Part shown: piece by piece, positions 1 through 6,339 of the stretch | Position numbering within the stretch: position 1 is the stretch's first letter | Layout of the letters: every line of letters starts with the position of its first letter | NCBI GenBank assembly: GCA_023393235.1 | Contig: JAEWMH010000159.1 | Coordinates: forward strand, 1 to 18,321 | Origin: Bacillota bacterium | Lineage (GTDB): Bacteria; Bacillota; Bacilli; Paenibacillales; NBRC-103111 | Length of the DNA: 18,321 bases | Direction of reading: 5' to 3' | Notes under the pieces: model-generated | The model's database searches: none | Told to the model about the DNA's origin: nothing | Seen by the model: only the letters and a program-made list of their open reading frames with translations | Position numbers and translations under genes: made by a program

Positions 1-54
1 CTGTTGCCGGATCATCCGCTCACCTGCTCTCTATGATGTCTTAATTATAAACGA

Positions 55-100
55 AAAGAGGTGCAGCCTCCTTAATTATCTTAAGGGGCTACACCTCTTT
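55..100. terminator. Bidirectional hairpin terminator
   Basis: The arms AAAGAGGTGcAGCC and GGCTaCACCTCTTT pair over about 20 bp with two mismatches; the TTAA ends meet around a short AT-rich loop. Short T runs flank both sides, so it could end a plus-strand gene lying left of the window and a minus-strand transcript. No gene is recognisable in bases 1-54. Confidence 0.7.
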
Positions 101-160
101 AGCTAAGCAGACTTTTTCAGTGGCCTCCGGTGTAGAGGGGGCTTTTTGCGTCTTTTCGGA

Positions 161-353
161 CACTATCCCCTTGGCTCAGGAATCCCCCGCACTCCCCGTA
201 CTGATGTTTCTCAGCAAAAAGGAAAATGGAAGAAAAGCAACGCTCGCTCCTGAGCGAAAGGGATAGTGCAGGAAAGAGACGTTCGCTCCTGAGCAGAGGG
301 GATAGTGCACCAAAAGGGACCTGCCTCCCCCCTGAGCCAATGGGATAGTGTAC
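161..353. repeat. Cluster of short intergenic repeats (CCTGAGC...GGGATAGTG)
   Basis: A unit of the form TCCTGAGC-N(3-5)-GGGATAGTG occurs four times: inverted at 161-181, and direct at 248-270, 287-309 and 330-353. The direct copies are spaced 39 and 43 bp apart and are joined by purine-rich linkers such as GGAAAGAGA and CAAAAGGGA. The inverted copy faces the direct ones, so the cluster can fold back on itself. Two short minus-strand open frames read through the cluster and encode repeated LRSER peptides; these look like by-products of the repeat and not genes. The copies are too short and too unevenly spaced, and lack unique spacers, so this is not a CRISPR array. Its function is unknown; I believe similar LRSER-coding repeats occur in Paenibacillus intergenic regions, but this was not searched. 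Confidence 0.75.
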
Positions 354-354
354 A

Positions 355-377
355 AAAGGGGCTCTCTGAGCCCCTTT
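355..377 (-). terminator. Terminator of the GT2-GtrA gene
   Basis: The stem AAAGGGGCT/AGCCCCTTT has a 5-nt loop. On the minus strand the TAA stop codon (376-378) is built into the 5' arm, and the 3' arm runs into TTTT. The hairpin therefore ends transcription directly at the stop codon. Confidence 0.8.
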
Positions 378-1389
378 ATACATATACAAAACGCTGCTGG
401 CACCAATAGCTGAACAGGAACAGCATACCTTCTGTCAGCAGCTTGGCTGCCAGGAGGGGGAGGCCTGCTTGTCCGAACAGGAGGGACATCAGGCCGTAAT
501 TCAACAACAGGATGACGCCGGCCAAGGCGATATATTTGGGCATGGACCGCCGGGCCGGGGCCGGTTTGCCGCTGGCGAAGACGAAGGTTTTGTTCATCGC
601 ATAGTTAAAGGCGGCGCTGCACAAGCGCGCTCCCCATACGGCTAGGAGCAAATTGCCGGTGCCGTATTGGAGCAGCATCAGGAGCAGGATGTCCAGCAGG
701 GCGGAGATCAGGGACACGGAGCCGAACTTGGCGATAGGCCAATAAATTTTCAGGGAATCTGCCAAGGGGCGGAAATGGGAGGATCGGTTGCTGTCGATAT
801 AGACGGTTTCAATCGGCAGCTCCCGGAAGGAAAAGCCTGCTCCAGGGGCCTGCAAAAGCAGGTTCATTTCATATTCGAACCGCTCTCCCGGTACCTGACA
901 GAGCCACTCCAGCATATCCGGCGGATATCCCCGCAGGCCGGTTTGTGTATCCTGCAGCGGGATGCCCGAGAGGAAAGAATAAATCTTCCGGGTGGCCGTG
1001 TTGCCTACGCTGCTGCGCAGGGGGACCTTGCCGGTAAACTGGCGGCTGCCCAGCACCATCCGGCCCGGAGCCTCCCGAACAGCCTGCGCTACCTGCCAAA
1101 TATCCCGGGGCAAATGCTGGCCGTCACTGTCTGCACAGACCACCATCTCCGCCCGGCCCGTTTCCAGCAGATAGCGGAAGCCTGTTTTGAGCGCACGGCC
1201 CTTGCCCCGGTTCACCGGGTGGGTCAGTACAGTGCAGCCCTCCAACTCGGCGGCACGGAATAAGGGGGCGTAGCGTTCTCCGCTTCCGTCGTCCACCACC
1301 AGAATGTCGGACATTCCGGAGGCTTTTAACTGGAGGATCAGCTCCAGCAGCCGTTGGTCGGGCTCATAAGCCGGTATCAATACATGCAT
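376..1389 (-). CDS. Glycosyltransferase family 2 fused to a GtrA-like membrane domain
   Basis: This 337-aa protein has two parts. Residues ~1-210 form a GT-A fold of the dolichyl/polyprenyl-phosphate sugar transferase type: LIPAYEPD at the N-terminus, VVDDGSG, the NRGKGRALKTGF segment, the metal-binding DSDGQH (DxD-like), and TQTGLRGY further on. Residues ~220-337 are hydrophobic, with four predicted membrane segments and a RFVYV end, matching GtrA-family proteins. Family knowledge suggests it moves an activated sugar onto a polyprenyl phosphate and that the GtrA part helps flip or use that lipid-linked sugar for cell-surface glycan decoration. The ATG at 1389 is preceded by AAGGGAGG (1398-1405) with 8-nt spacing. 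The phosphodiester glycosidase-like gene lies upstream on the same strand, separated by a hairpin-rich 149-bp gap. The sugar and acceptor cannot be told from sequence. Confidence 0.92.
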   Translation of the reverse strand: MHVLIPAYEPDQRLLELILQLKASGMSDILVVDDGSGERYAPLFRAAELEGCTVLTHPVNRGKGRALKTGFRYLLETGRAEMVVCADSDGQHLPRDIWQVAQAVREAPGRMVLGSRQFTGKVPLRSSVGNTATRKIYSFLSGIPLQDTQTGLRGYPPDMLEWLCQVPGERFEYEMNLLLQAPGAGFSFRELPIETVYIDSNRSSHFRPLADSLKIYWPIAKFGSVSLISALLDILLLMLLQYGTGNLLLAVWGARLCSAAFNYAMNKTFVFASGKPAPARRSMPKYIALAGVILLLNYGLMSLLFGQAGLPLLAAKLLTEGMLFLFSYWCQQRFVYV

Positions 1390-1435
1390 CTATGCCGCCT
1401 CCCTTCATGTTGTGATATGCCGGACACGCGTAGGG

Positions 1436-1455
1436 GAAAAACCGGGCTTACCGGT
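1436..1455 (-). terminator. Short terminator-like hairpin
   Basis: On the minus strand ACCGG-TAAGC-CCGGT is followed by TTTT. The stem is only 5 bp, but it lies downstream of the phosphodiester glycosidase-like gene in the right orientation and directly beyond the larger folded element at 1457-1527. Confidence 0.45.
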
Positions 1456-1456
1456 A

Positions 1457-1527
1457 TCCGCACGGGAGTGGGCTCGTCAGCCAAACCGTGGGCCTCGTTA
1501 GCAAGGCCCGTCCCGAGTAAGTGCGGA
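1457..1527. repeat. Structured multi-branched intergenic palindrome
   Basis: The outer stem TCCGCAC (1457-1463) pairs with GTGCGGA (1521-1527). Inside it GGGA (1464-1467) pairs with TCCC (1511-1514). Two further hairpins sit within: GGCT-CGTC-AGCC (1471-1482) and GGGCCT-CGTTAGCA-AGGCCC (1490-1509). The two inner hairpins share the wording GTGGGC(C)TCGTyAGC, so the element looks internally duplicated. It lies between the stop codon of one minus gene and the start of the next. It could be a REP-like mobile palindrome, an mRNA-stabilising structure, or part of a terminator. Confidence 0.6.
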
Positions 1528-1538
1528 CCCACCCGCCG

Positions 1539-2510
1539 TCAGGGAGCGGGAACGTAGAGAATATCGCTGACACCGCGTTCGGTTTCTTTGCCCAGGGGAT
1601 TGTTCACTACCCGGCCCTGAAAAACCATAGTTGATGATCCTCCGCCGTCCAGATTGTAGGCTTCAGCCGCGCCCAGCTCCTTGAACAGCTGGGCAAACTG
1701 GCTCAGCGTCATGCCGGCGCTGTAGCCTTCCTTGCGACCGTCCACCACGACAAAGAGATAGTGGTTGGCGGAGATGAGCCCGATGCCCGTGCGGGGGTTG
1801 GCCCCTTGGATGGAGCGGTTGCCAAAGTTGGTGTCGATCTTCACCTGTTCCAGGTCAGCGGCTACCTTACCCTCCGATACCAGCGCAGGGCCAAAGGAAT
1901 AGGTTTGTGTAACGCCGTCCGCCAAGAGGGATGCGGCGGTTTGTTTGGTTTCGTCATAGGATTTCATGGTGCCGTCGGCATAAAGAGCCAGCCCTGTACG
2001 GGCAGGTTCATTGCGGTACAGGATGCCGTTGCGGATAATGACGCCGTCGCTGCGGAACCCGTAATAGTCTCCGTTGATGGCGAACAAGGCGTTGTTATGG
2101 GCAGCAATCACGGATGTATTCTCGATAATGTTGCGGCCGAAGGCGTTTTTGGCAAAGGCCGAGCTCAGGCTTGCCTCATTCTGAAGCTGGACATCCGCTA
2201 CATAGTAGGTGATTTTCTCCTTGCCTTCGCCGGTCTCCACCTGGCGGATGCTGATGTTAATATCGCTGCTGCGGTAGCTCCAATCGTCGGAGGAAACCGC
2301 TGTGTTGTCCGCTGCGGTCTGTACTGTGCTGCCTGAGCCTCCGCCGTTGTCCTTACTGTTGGCAGATGTGCTCTCCGCCGCCGCTGTAACCCTCATTTCC
2401 ACATGCTCGATTAAATAACGGTCTGCCAGCTTGTATACCACTCCCCCGATAACGAGTACTATCAGAAGGGCAACCAGCAGCCCTCTTTTTTTGAAGTTCC
2501 ACGATTTCAA
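1539..2510 (-). CDS. Membrane-anchored phosphodiester glycosidase-family protein (NAGPA-like)
   Basis: The 323-aa protein has a lysine/arginine-rich N-terminus and one membrane segment at ~residues 10-28, then a Ser/Gly/Asn-rich linker (~45-75), then an extracytoplasmic domain. Visible marks of the phosphodiester glycosidase (NAGPA/DUF2233-like) family are NGDYYGF, NPRTGIGL, the VVDGRKEGYSAGMTL stretch, YNLDGGGSSTM and the terminal RGVSDILYV. Known members remove sugars from phosphodiester linkages or are annotated as exopolysaccharide biosynthesis proteins; the substrate here is unknown. The start is TTG at 2508-2510, behind GAGGGAGGGA (2518-2527) at normal spacing; no ATG is nearby. It lies upstream of the GT2-GtrA gene on the same strand, which points to a shared role in surface glycan or teichoic acid metabolism. 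Confidence 0.88.
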   Translation of the reverse strand: MKSWNFKKRGLLVALLIVLVIGGVVYKLADRYLIEHVEMRVTAAAESTSANSKDNGGGSGSTVQTAADNTAVSSDDWSYRSSDINISIRQVETGEGKEKITYYVADVQLQNEASLSSAFAKNAFGRNIIENTSVIAAHNNALFAINGDYYGFRSDGVIIRNGILYRNEPARTGLALYADGTMKSYDETKQTAASLLADGVTQTYSFGPALVSEGKVAADLEQVKIDTNFGNRSIQGANPRTGIGLISANHYLFVVVDGRKEGYSAGMTLSQFAQLFKELGAAEAYNLDGGGSSTMVFQGRVVNNPLGKETERGVSDILYVPAP

Positions 2511-2603
2511 ACCGGAATCCCTCCCTCTGATGACTGTCCTTATTCTACGGCTGTGGACTTAACCCGCCCTGAGTCCTGGCTGAATGTCCGCTTAAAGAAA
2601 TAG

Positions 2604-2633
2604 AAAAAAGCCGCCCTCCGAAGAAGGCGGCTT
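2604..2633 (-). terminator. Terminator of the YhdH/AcuI-type reductase gene
   Basis: The stem AAGCCGCC/GGCGGCTT has a 10-nt loop and on the minus strand is followed by TTTTTT, 20 bp past the stop codon. Confidence 0.85.
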
Positions 2634-2652
2634 AACACCGTCATGATACTTG

Positions 2653-3654
2653 CTATTCTCCTGCTACACGCACCAGAACTCTGCCGCGGGTGGCGGATTT
2701 GAGTATGTCCGATAGTGCTTGGGGCAGCTCCGCCAGAGTCACCTCGCGGTTTACCAGCTTGCCCAGCTGCTCCGGCTTCCAGCTGCCTGCCATGAGCTTC
2801 CACAATTCCTCCCGCTCGGCGGCGGGACACATAACCGAATCGATGCCCAGGAGGCTTACGCCCCGCAGAATAAAGGGCAGCACGCTGGCGGGCACCGCTG
2901 TGCCGCCGGTAAGTCCGCTCACGGCTACTGCGCCGCGGTACGCGGTACGGCTAAGCACTGCGGCCAGCTGAGTGCCGCCAACAGGATCCACAGCTGCCTG
3001 CCACAGCTGCTTGTCCAACGGCTTGACATTCCCCCCGGCATAAACATCCTCCCGGGACAGCACCTCGTTTGCACCCAGCTCCCGCAGATAACCGGCTTCT
3101 TCGCTGCGCCCGGTGCTGGCGGCTACCGTATAGCCCTTTTGCGCCAGCATCGCCACAGCCGCACCGCCAACCCCGCCGGAGGCGCCTGTTACCAGTACCT
3201 TGCCCTTTTCGGGGGAGATGCCGTTTTCCTCCAGACGCTTGATGGACAGCGCGGCAGTGAAGCCCGCGGTTCCGTAAATCATGGCCTCCCGCAGAGACAA
3301 TCCGTCGGGCAGGGGCACAACCCACTCTGCCGGCAGACGGGTATATTCGCTGTAGCCCCCAAAATGGCTGACGCCAATACCGTAGCCGGTGGCCAGCACC
3401 CTTTGACCCTCATGGAACCGCGGGTCTGCAGAGGAGACTACATATCCGGACAAATCGATGCCGGGGATAAACGGATAACTCCTGACAATATTTCCTTCGG
3501 GTATGGAAGCCAGTCCGTCCTTGTAGTTGACGCTGGAATACGCCACCTTGATGACAACTTCCCCTTGGGGCAGCTCATCCAGAGTCAGTGAACGGATGCC
3601 GACAGTGAATGCTTCACCTTTGTTGACCTCCAGGGCCTGAAATGCGGCTGTCAT
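2653..3654 (-). CDS. NADPH-dependent quinone/acrylyl-CoA reductase, YhdH/YhfP (AcuI) family
   Basis: This 333-aa zinc-independent medium-chain dehydrogenase carries the YhdH/AcuI pattern: SSVNYKDGLA near residue 40, PFIPGIDLSG, HFGGYSEY, the Rossmann motif TGASGGVGGAAVAML at mid-length, and DPVGG. Family members use NADPH to reduce acrylyl-CoA or quinone-like alpha,beta-unsaturated carbonyls in the cytoplasm. The open frame extends upstream to 3729, but the start at ATG 3652-3654 is preferred: AAAGGAG precedes it with a 10-nt gap, the protein begins MTAAFQALEVNKG like its relatives, and the promoter TTGACC-N17-TATAAA lies inside the longer reading. The gene appears monocistronic, with its own promoter and terminator. 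The exact substrate is not determinable. Confidence 0.92.
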   Translation of the reverse strand: MTAAFQALEVNKGEAFTVGIRSLTLDELPQGEVVIKVAYSSVNYKDGLASIPEGNIVRSYPFIPGIDLSGYVVSSADPRFHEGQRVLATGYGIGVSHFGGYSEYTRLPAEWVVPLPDGLSLREAMIYGTAGFTAALSIKRLEENGISPEKGKVLVTGASGGVGGAAVAMLAQKGYTVAASTGRSEEAGYLRELGANEVLSREDVYAGGNVKPLDKQLWQAAVDPVGGTQLAAVLSRTAYRGAVAVSGLTGGTAVPASVLPFILRGVSLLGIDSVMCPAAEREELWKLMAGSWKPEQLGKLVNREVTLAELPQALSDILKSATRGRVLVRVAGE

Positions 3655-3700
3655 AACCTTCAAACTCCTTTCGACTTGCACGGTATACATAGCTGTACCC

Positions 3701-3729
3701 TTTATACACCTTTTGATTGGGAGGGTCAA
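3701..3729 (-). promoter_or_regulatory. Sigma-A promoter of the YhdH/AcuI-type gene
   Basis: On the minus strand TTGACC (3724-3729) and TATAAA (3701-3706) are separated by exactly 17 bp. This is a near-consensus vegetative promoter about 45 bp before the start codon. Confidence 0.8.
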
Positions 3730-3776
3730 ACTTTTTTGCCTGTCCGCCTTCTAAAAATGTGAACTTCCAAATACAC

Positions 3777-3912
3777 TGTTTCGTCTAATAAATACAGGTA
3801 GCGGTAGAGGAAACGAAACATTTGTTACGCCTCTATAAATCTATAGACCGGCCGGCCCATATCCGGTATGCTAGAGGGAACTCTGGTAGAAACCAGGCTG
3901 TCCGTTTCGTCT
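3777..3912 (+). promoter_or_regulatory. Repeat-bearing upstream region of the deacetylase gene
   Basis: GTTTCGTCT occurs at 3778-3786 and again at 3904-3912. The inverse form ACGAAACA is at 3813-3820, giving a perfect 8-bp inverted repeat with TGTTTCGT at 3777-3784. Other foldable parts are TAGAGG/CCTCTA (3805-3810 with 3830-3835) and the CTGGT-AGAA-ACCAG hairpin (3883-3896). No clear vegetative promoter is visible. The repeats could be operator sites or a structured leader; no known riboswitch family is recognised. Confidence 0.35.
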
Positions 3913-3976
3913 TGCAACATCCGTTCCAAGAGGCGCTCCCTGATTTTGTAGCCAACTTTAAGGCAGGTAGACTAAC

Positions 3977-4819
3977 ATGAAGAAATTAGCGCAAGCGGTG
4001 CTGATCTGTGCCTCGGCAGCCCTGCTCGTCATGAGCGGATGCAGCCGGTCCGGCAATCAGGCGGCGGCAGCACCCCAGGAAGCGGTTGTATCTCCGTTCC
4101 CCACCTCCAGTTCCACCGCAACACCCGCCCCGCCGGCTGCATCAGCGGAGCCGTCGCCTCTTGTTCCTTCGCCGGAGTCGGGCAAACCTGCAGAGGAAAC
4201 CGTCCAGCCGGACAGCGGCAAACCCGCCCGCCGGGAATCCGCTCTGAAGCCTGTGTACGCTGTGGGTAAGAATCAGGTGGCCATCACCATCGATGACGGC
4301 CCCACCAAGGACACCGGGAAGCTTTTGAAGGTGCTGAAGGATAAAGACGCCAAGGTGACCTTCTTTTTCCTGGGCCAGAATGTGGAGAAGTATCATGATT
4401 CCGTCACCCAGGCCGTCTACGAGCGCCATGGGATCGGGTATCACTCCGATGTGCATCCGCAGATGACCAAGCTAAATTATGAAGGCCAGCAAAAGGAGTT
4501 TGAGACCGGGCTCAAGAAGCTGGAGAAGTGTAGCAAAACGTCAGTGAAGTTGTTCCGTCCCCCGTATGGCAGCTATAATAACGATACGAAGCTGATTACC
4601 GAGGAGCACGGCATGAGCATGATCCTGTGGAATGAGGATCCCAAGGACTGGGAGGCAGGGGATGCCGCCAAGATTACGAAGAATGTGCTGTCGGAGGTCC
4701 GGTCGGGAAGCATTATTGTGATGCATGACAACCCGTCCACCATTGCTGCTTTACCCGGTATTATTGAAGGCATTCGCAAGAAGGGATTCACCCTTGTTAC
4801 GGTGCCGGAGCCCCAATAA
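3977..4819 (+). CDS. Polysaccharide deacetylase (NodB-fold) lipoprotein
   Basis: This 280-aa protein is likely exported and lipid-anchored: a KK-containing hydrophobic N-terminus ends in LVMSGC with Cys22 as the probable lipidated residue. A Pro/Ser/Thr-rich linker (~30-85) leads to a NodB carbohydrate-esterase 4 domain (~97-280). All five CE4 motifs are present: TIDDGP with D106/D107, HSDVH with metal ligands H156 and H160, RPPYG at 194-198, the DW of the NEDPKDW segment, and VMHD around H250. Such enzymes remove acetyl groups from peptidoglycan or other N-acetylhexosamine polymers outside the cell. The ATG has a weak AAGGCAGG site upstream. sfsA follows 77 bp downstream with no visible terminator, so the two may be co-transcribed. 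The lipobox Met at -3 is unusual but tolerated. Confidence 0.92.
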   Translation: MKKLAQAVLICASAALLVMSGCSRSGNQAAAAPQEAVVSPFPTSSSTATPAPPAASAEPSPLVPSPESGKPAEETVQPDSGKPARRESALKPVYAVGKNQVAITIDDGPTKDTGKLLKVLKDKDAKVTFFFLGQNVEKYHDSVTQAVYERHGIGYHSDVHPQMTKLNYEGQQKEFETGLKKLEKCSKTSVKLFRPPYGSYNNDTKLITEEHGMSMILWNEDPKDWEAGDAAKITKNVLSEVRSGSIIVMHDNPSTIAALPGIIEGIRKKGFTLVTVPEPQ

Positions 4820-4896
4820 ACGACTATTTCAAAGTCCGTGCGTGCTGCGCCCCAAGCGCCGCCGCCGGGCTTTCGTTATAAAAAGGAAGAGTGATA

Positions 4897-5595
4897 ATGC
4901 ATTATACCCGTACAGTGGAAGGGCGGTTTCTCCACCGGCCCAACCGGTTTATCGCCCTGGTGGACATCGGCGGCACTGAGGAGACGGTGCATGTGAAGAA
5001 TACCGGACGCTGTGCCGAACTGCTGGTGCCCGGCGCGCGGGTGGTGCTGGAGCAGGCTGCGCCCGGCGCCCCCAGGCGTACGGCATACTCCCTGATCGCC
5101 GTGTACAAAGGGGAGCTGTTGATCAATATGGATTCCCAGGCCCCCAACCGGGTGGTGCTGGAGGCGGCTTTGTCCGGCCAACTGGACAATGTGGCAGGAG
5201 AGCCGCTTGCGGCGGTCCGGCCGGAAATGCGCTTCGGGAGTTCCCGTTTTGACCTGTATTGGGAAACCGTGAGCGGAGTGAAGGCCTTTATGGAGGTTAA
5301 GGGTGTGACCCTGGAGCAGGACGGTATTGTCCGCTTTCCCGATGCGCCCACAGCCCGGGGAACCCGTCATGTGCTGGAAATGGTGGAGGCTGTGAAGTCC
5401 GGCTACCGGGGGCATCTATTGTTCCTGATCCAAATGAAAGGCGTCAGCCGCTTCGAGCCCAATGCGGTGATGGACCCTGCTTTTGCCCAGGCCCTTCGGG
5501 TAGCGGCGAGCTCCGGGGTGCAGGTGCTGGCCTACGATACATGGGTAACGCCGGACTCCATGGTGCTGGGCGAACCAGTGGAGGTTGTGCTGTAA
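4897..5595 (+). CDS. sfsA: DNA/RNA nuclease SfsA
   Basis: The product is 232 aa, the usual SfsA size. Recognisable family segments are RFLHRPNRFIALV near the start, the VKNTGRCAELLVPG stretch (~35-50), and the conserved EVKGVTLEQDG (~130-140) followed by FPDAPTARGTRHVLEM. The EVK acidic/lysine pair is the PD-(D/E)XK-like nuclease core. SfsA was named for sugar-fermentation stimulation in E. coli; biochemical work describes it as a nucleic-acid-binding nuclease, and its cellular role is not settled. A GTG at 4891 is also in frame, but AAGGA sits only a few bases from it and at 9-nt spacing from the ATG at 4897, so the ATG is chosen. It probably shares the deacetylase transcript. Confidence 0.92.
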   Translation: MHYTRTVEGRFLHRPNRFIALVDIGGTEETVHVKNTGRCAELLVPGARVVLEQAAPGAPRRTAYSLIAVYKGELLINMDSQAPNRVVLEAALSGQLDNVAGEPLAAVRPEMRFGSSRFDLYWETVSGVKAFMEVKGVTLEQDGIVRFPDAPTARGTRHVLEMVEAVKSGYRGHLLFLIQMKGVSRFEPNAVMDPAFAQALRVAASSGVQVLAYDTWVTPDSMVLGEPVEVVL

Positions 5596-5733
5596 CAACA
5601 GGCGGGGTTTTTCTGAGGCTTGGCGTGACCCCCTCTGTATGCGGCTGCATCCGCTTGTACTCCTCCTTGGGCTGTGGCACAATATTCCATAGAACCGTAG
5701 ACTTGGCCATAGGCCACAGGAGCGTGAGCATCA

Positions 5734-6279
5734 ATGAGTGTCTATTTATTTTCCGCCAATAATATCCGGGGTGTGCAAGTCCCGCTGGAAAGCTATGAGG
5801 GCAAGGTGCTGCTGATTGTGAATACGGCCAGCCGCTGCGGCTTCACACCCCAGTACAGCGACCTGCAGAAGCTGTATGAAACCTACTATGACCGCGGTTT
5901 TGTCATCCTGGGTTTCCCCTGCAACCAGTTTGGGGAGCAGGAGCCCGGGGAGAATGAGGAGGTGCATACCTTCTGCCAGATCAACTACGGCGTCACCTTC
6001 CCGCTGTTTGAGAAGCTGGAGGTGAAGGGGCCGGACAAACATCCGCTGTTTGCCTATCTGACGAAAACCGCCCCATTTCAGGGCTTCGACCAGTCCCAGC
6101 CCACCGGCAAGCTGCTGCATAATATGTTCGCGGAGAAAATGCCGGAGGAGCTGCATAACGATGAGATCAAATGGAACTTCACCAAGTTCCTTATCGACCG
6201 CCAGGGCCGGGTAGTAACCCGGTATGAATCGCCGGTGGACCCGCTGGATATCGGGCCGGATATAGAGAAGCTGTTATAA
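5734..6279 (+). CDS. Glutathione peroxidase family, thioredoxin-type peroxidase
   Basis: The 181-aa protein matches the small, non-selenium glutathione peroxidase family (BsaA-like). NTASRCGFTPQY holds the peroxidatic Cys35. FPCNQFGEQEPG carries Cys63 and the catalytic Gln, and the WNFTKFLID segment gives the catalytic Trp and Asn. A further Cys81 in HTFCQINYG lies where thioredoxin-dependent members have the resolving cysteine. It therefore probably reduces hydroperoxides in the cytoplasm using thioredoxin and not glutathione. AGGAG lies 11 nt before the ATG, a little far but acceptable. The 138-bp gap after sfsA has no strong promoter; a weak TTGTAC-N17-CACAAT pair ends near 5683. A terminator follows the stop. 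Confidence 0.93.
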   Translation: MSVYLFSANNIRGVQVPLESYEGKVLLIVNTASRCGFTPQYSDLQKLYETYYDRGFVILGFPCNQFGEQEPGENEEVHTFCQINYGVTFPLFEKLEVKGPDKHPLFAYLTKTAPFQGFDQSQPTGKLLHNMFAEKMPEELHNDEIKWNFTKFLIDRQGRVVTRYESPVDPLDIGPDIEKLL

Positions 6280-6289
6280 GAACTGGAAG

Positions 6290-6317
6290 GACCTGCCGGA
6301 GACGGTGGGTCTTTCTT
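6290..6317 (+). terminator. Terminator between the peroxidase gene and glpK
   Basis: GACCTGCCG (6290-6298) pairs with CGGTGGGTC (6303-6311) through nine pairs, two of them G-T, closed by a GAGA tetraloop and followed by TTTCTT. It lies 22 bp before the glpK start codon, so it either ends the peroxidase transcript or acts within a glpK leader. Confidence 0.7.
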
Positions 6318-6339
6318 GAAGAGAAGGAGGTTAACGCGC

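Noticed and set aside
161..353. Possible CRISPR array
   Set aside because: The repeats are degenerate, unevenly spaced, one is inverted, the linkers resemble each other, and no cas gene is present.
117..406. Two short minus-strand frames encoding LRSER-type repeats
   Set aside because: They follow the nucleotide repeats and overlap the GT2-GtrA terminator; no ribosome-binding site. Treated as repeat by-products.
1457..1527. Hammerhead ribozyme on the minus strand
   Set aside because: A CTGACGAG resembles the CUGANGA core, but no matching GAAA and cleavage-site arrangement with stem II is present.
2719..3591. A 290-codon plus-strand open frame opposite the YhdH/AcuI-type gene
   Set aside because: Its translation shows no motif, and the minus-strand gene has a promoter, ribosome-binding site and family motifs.
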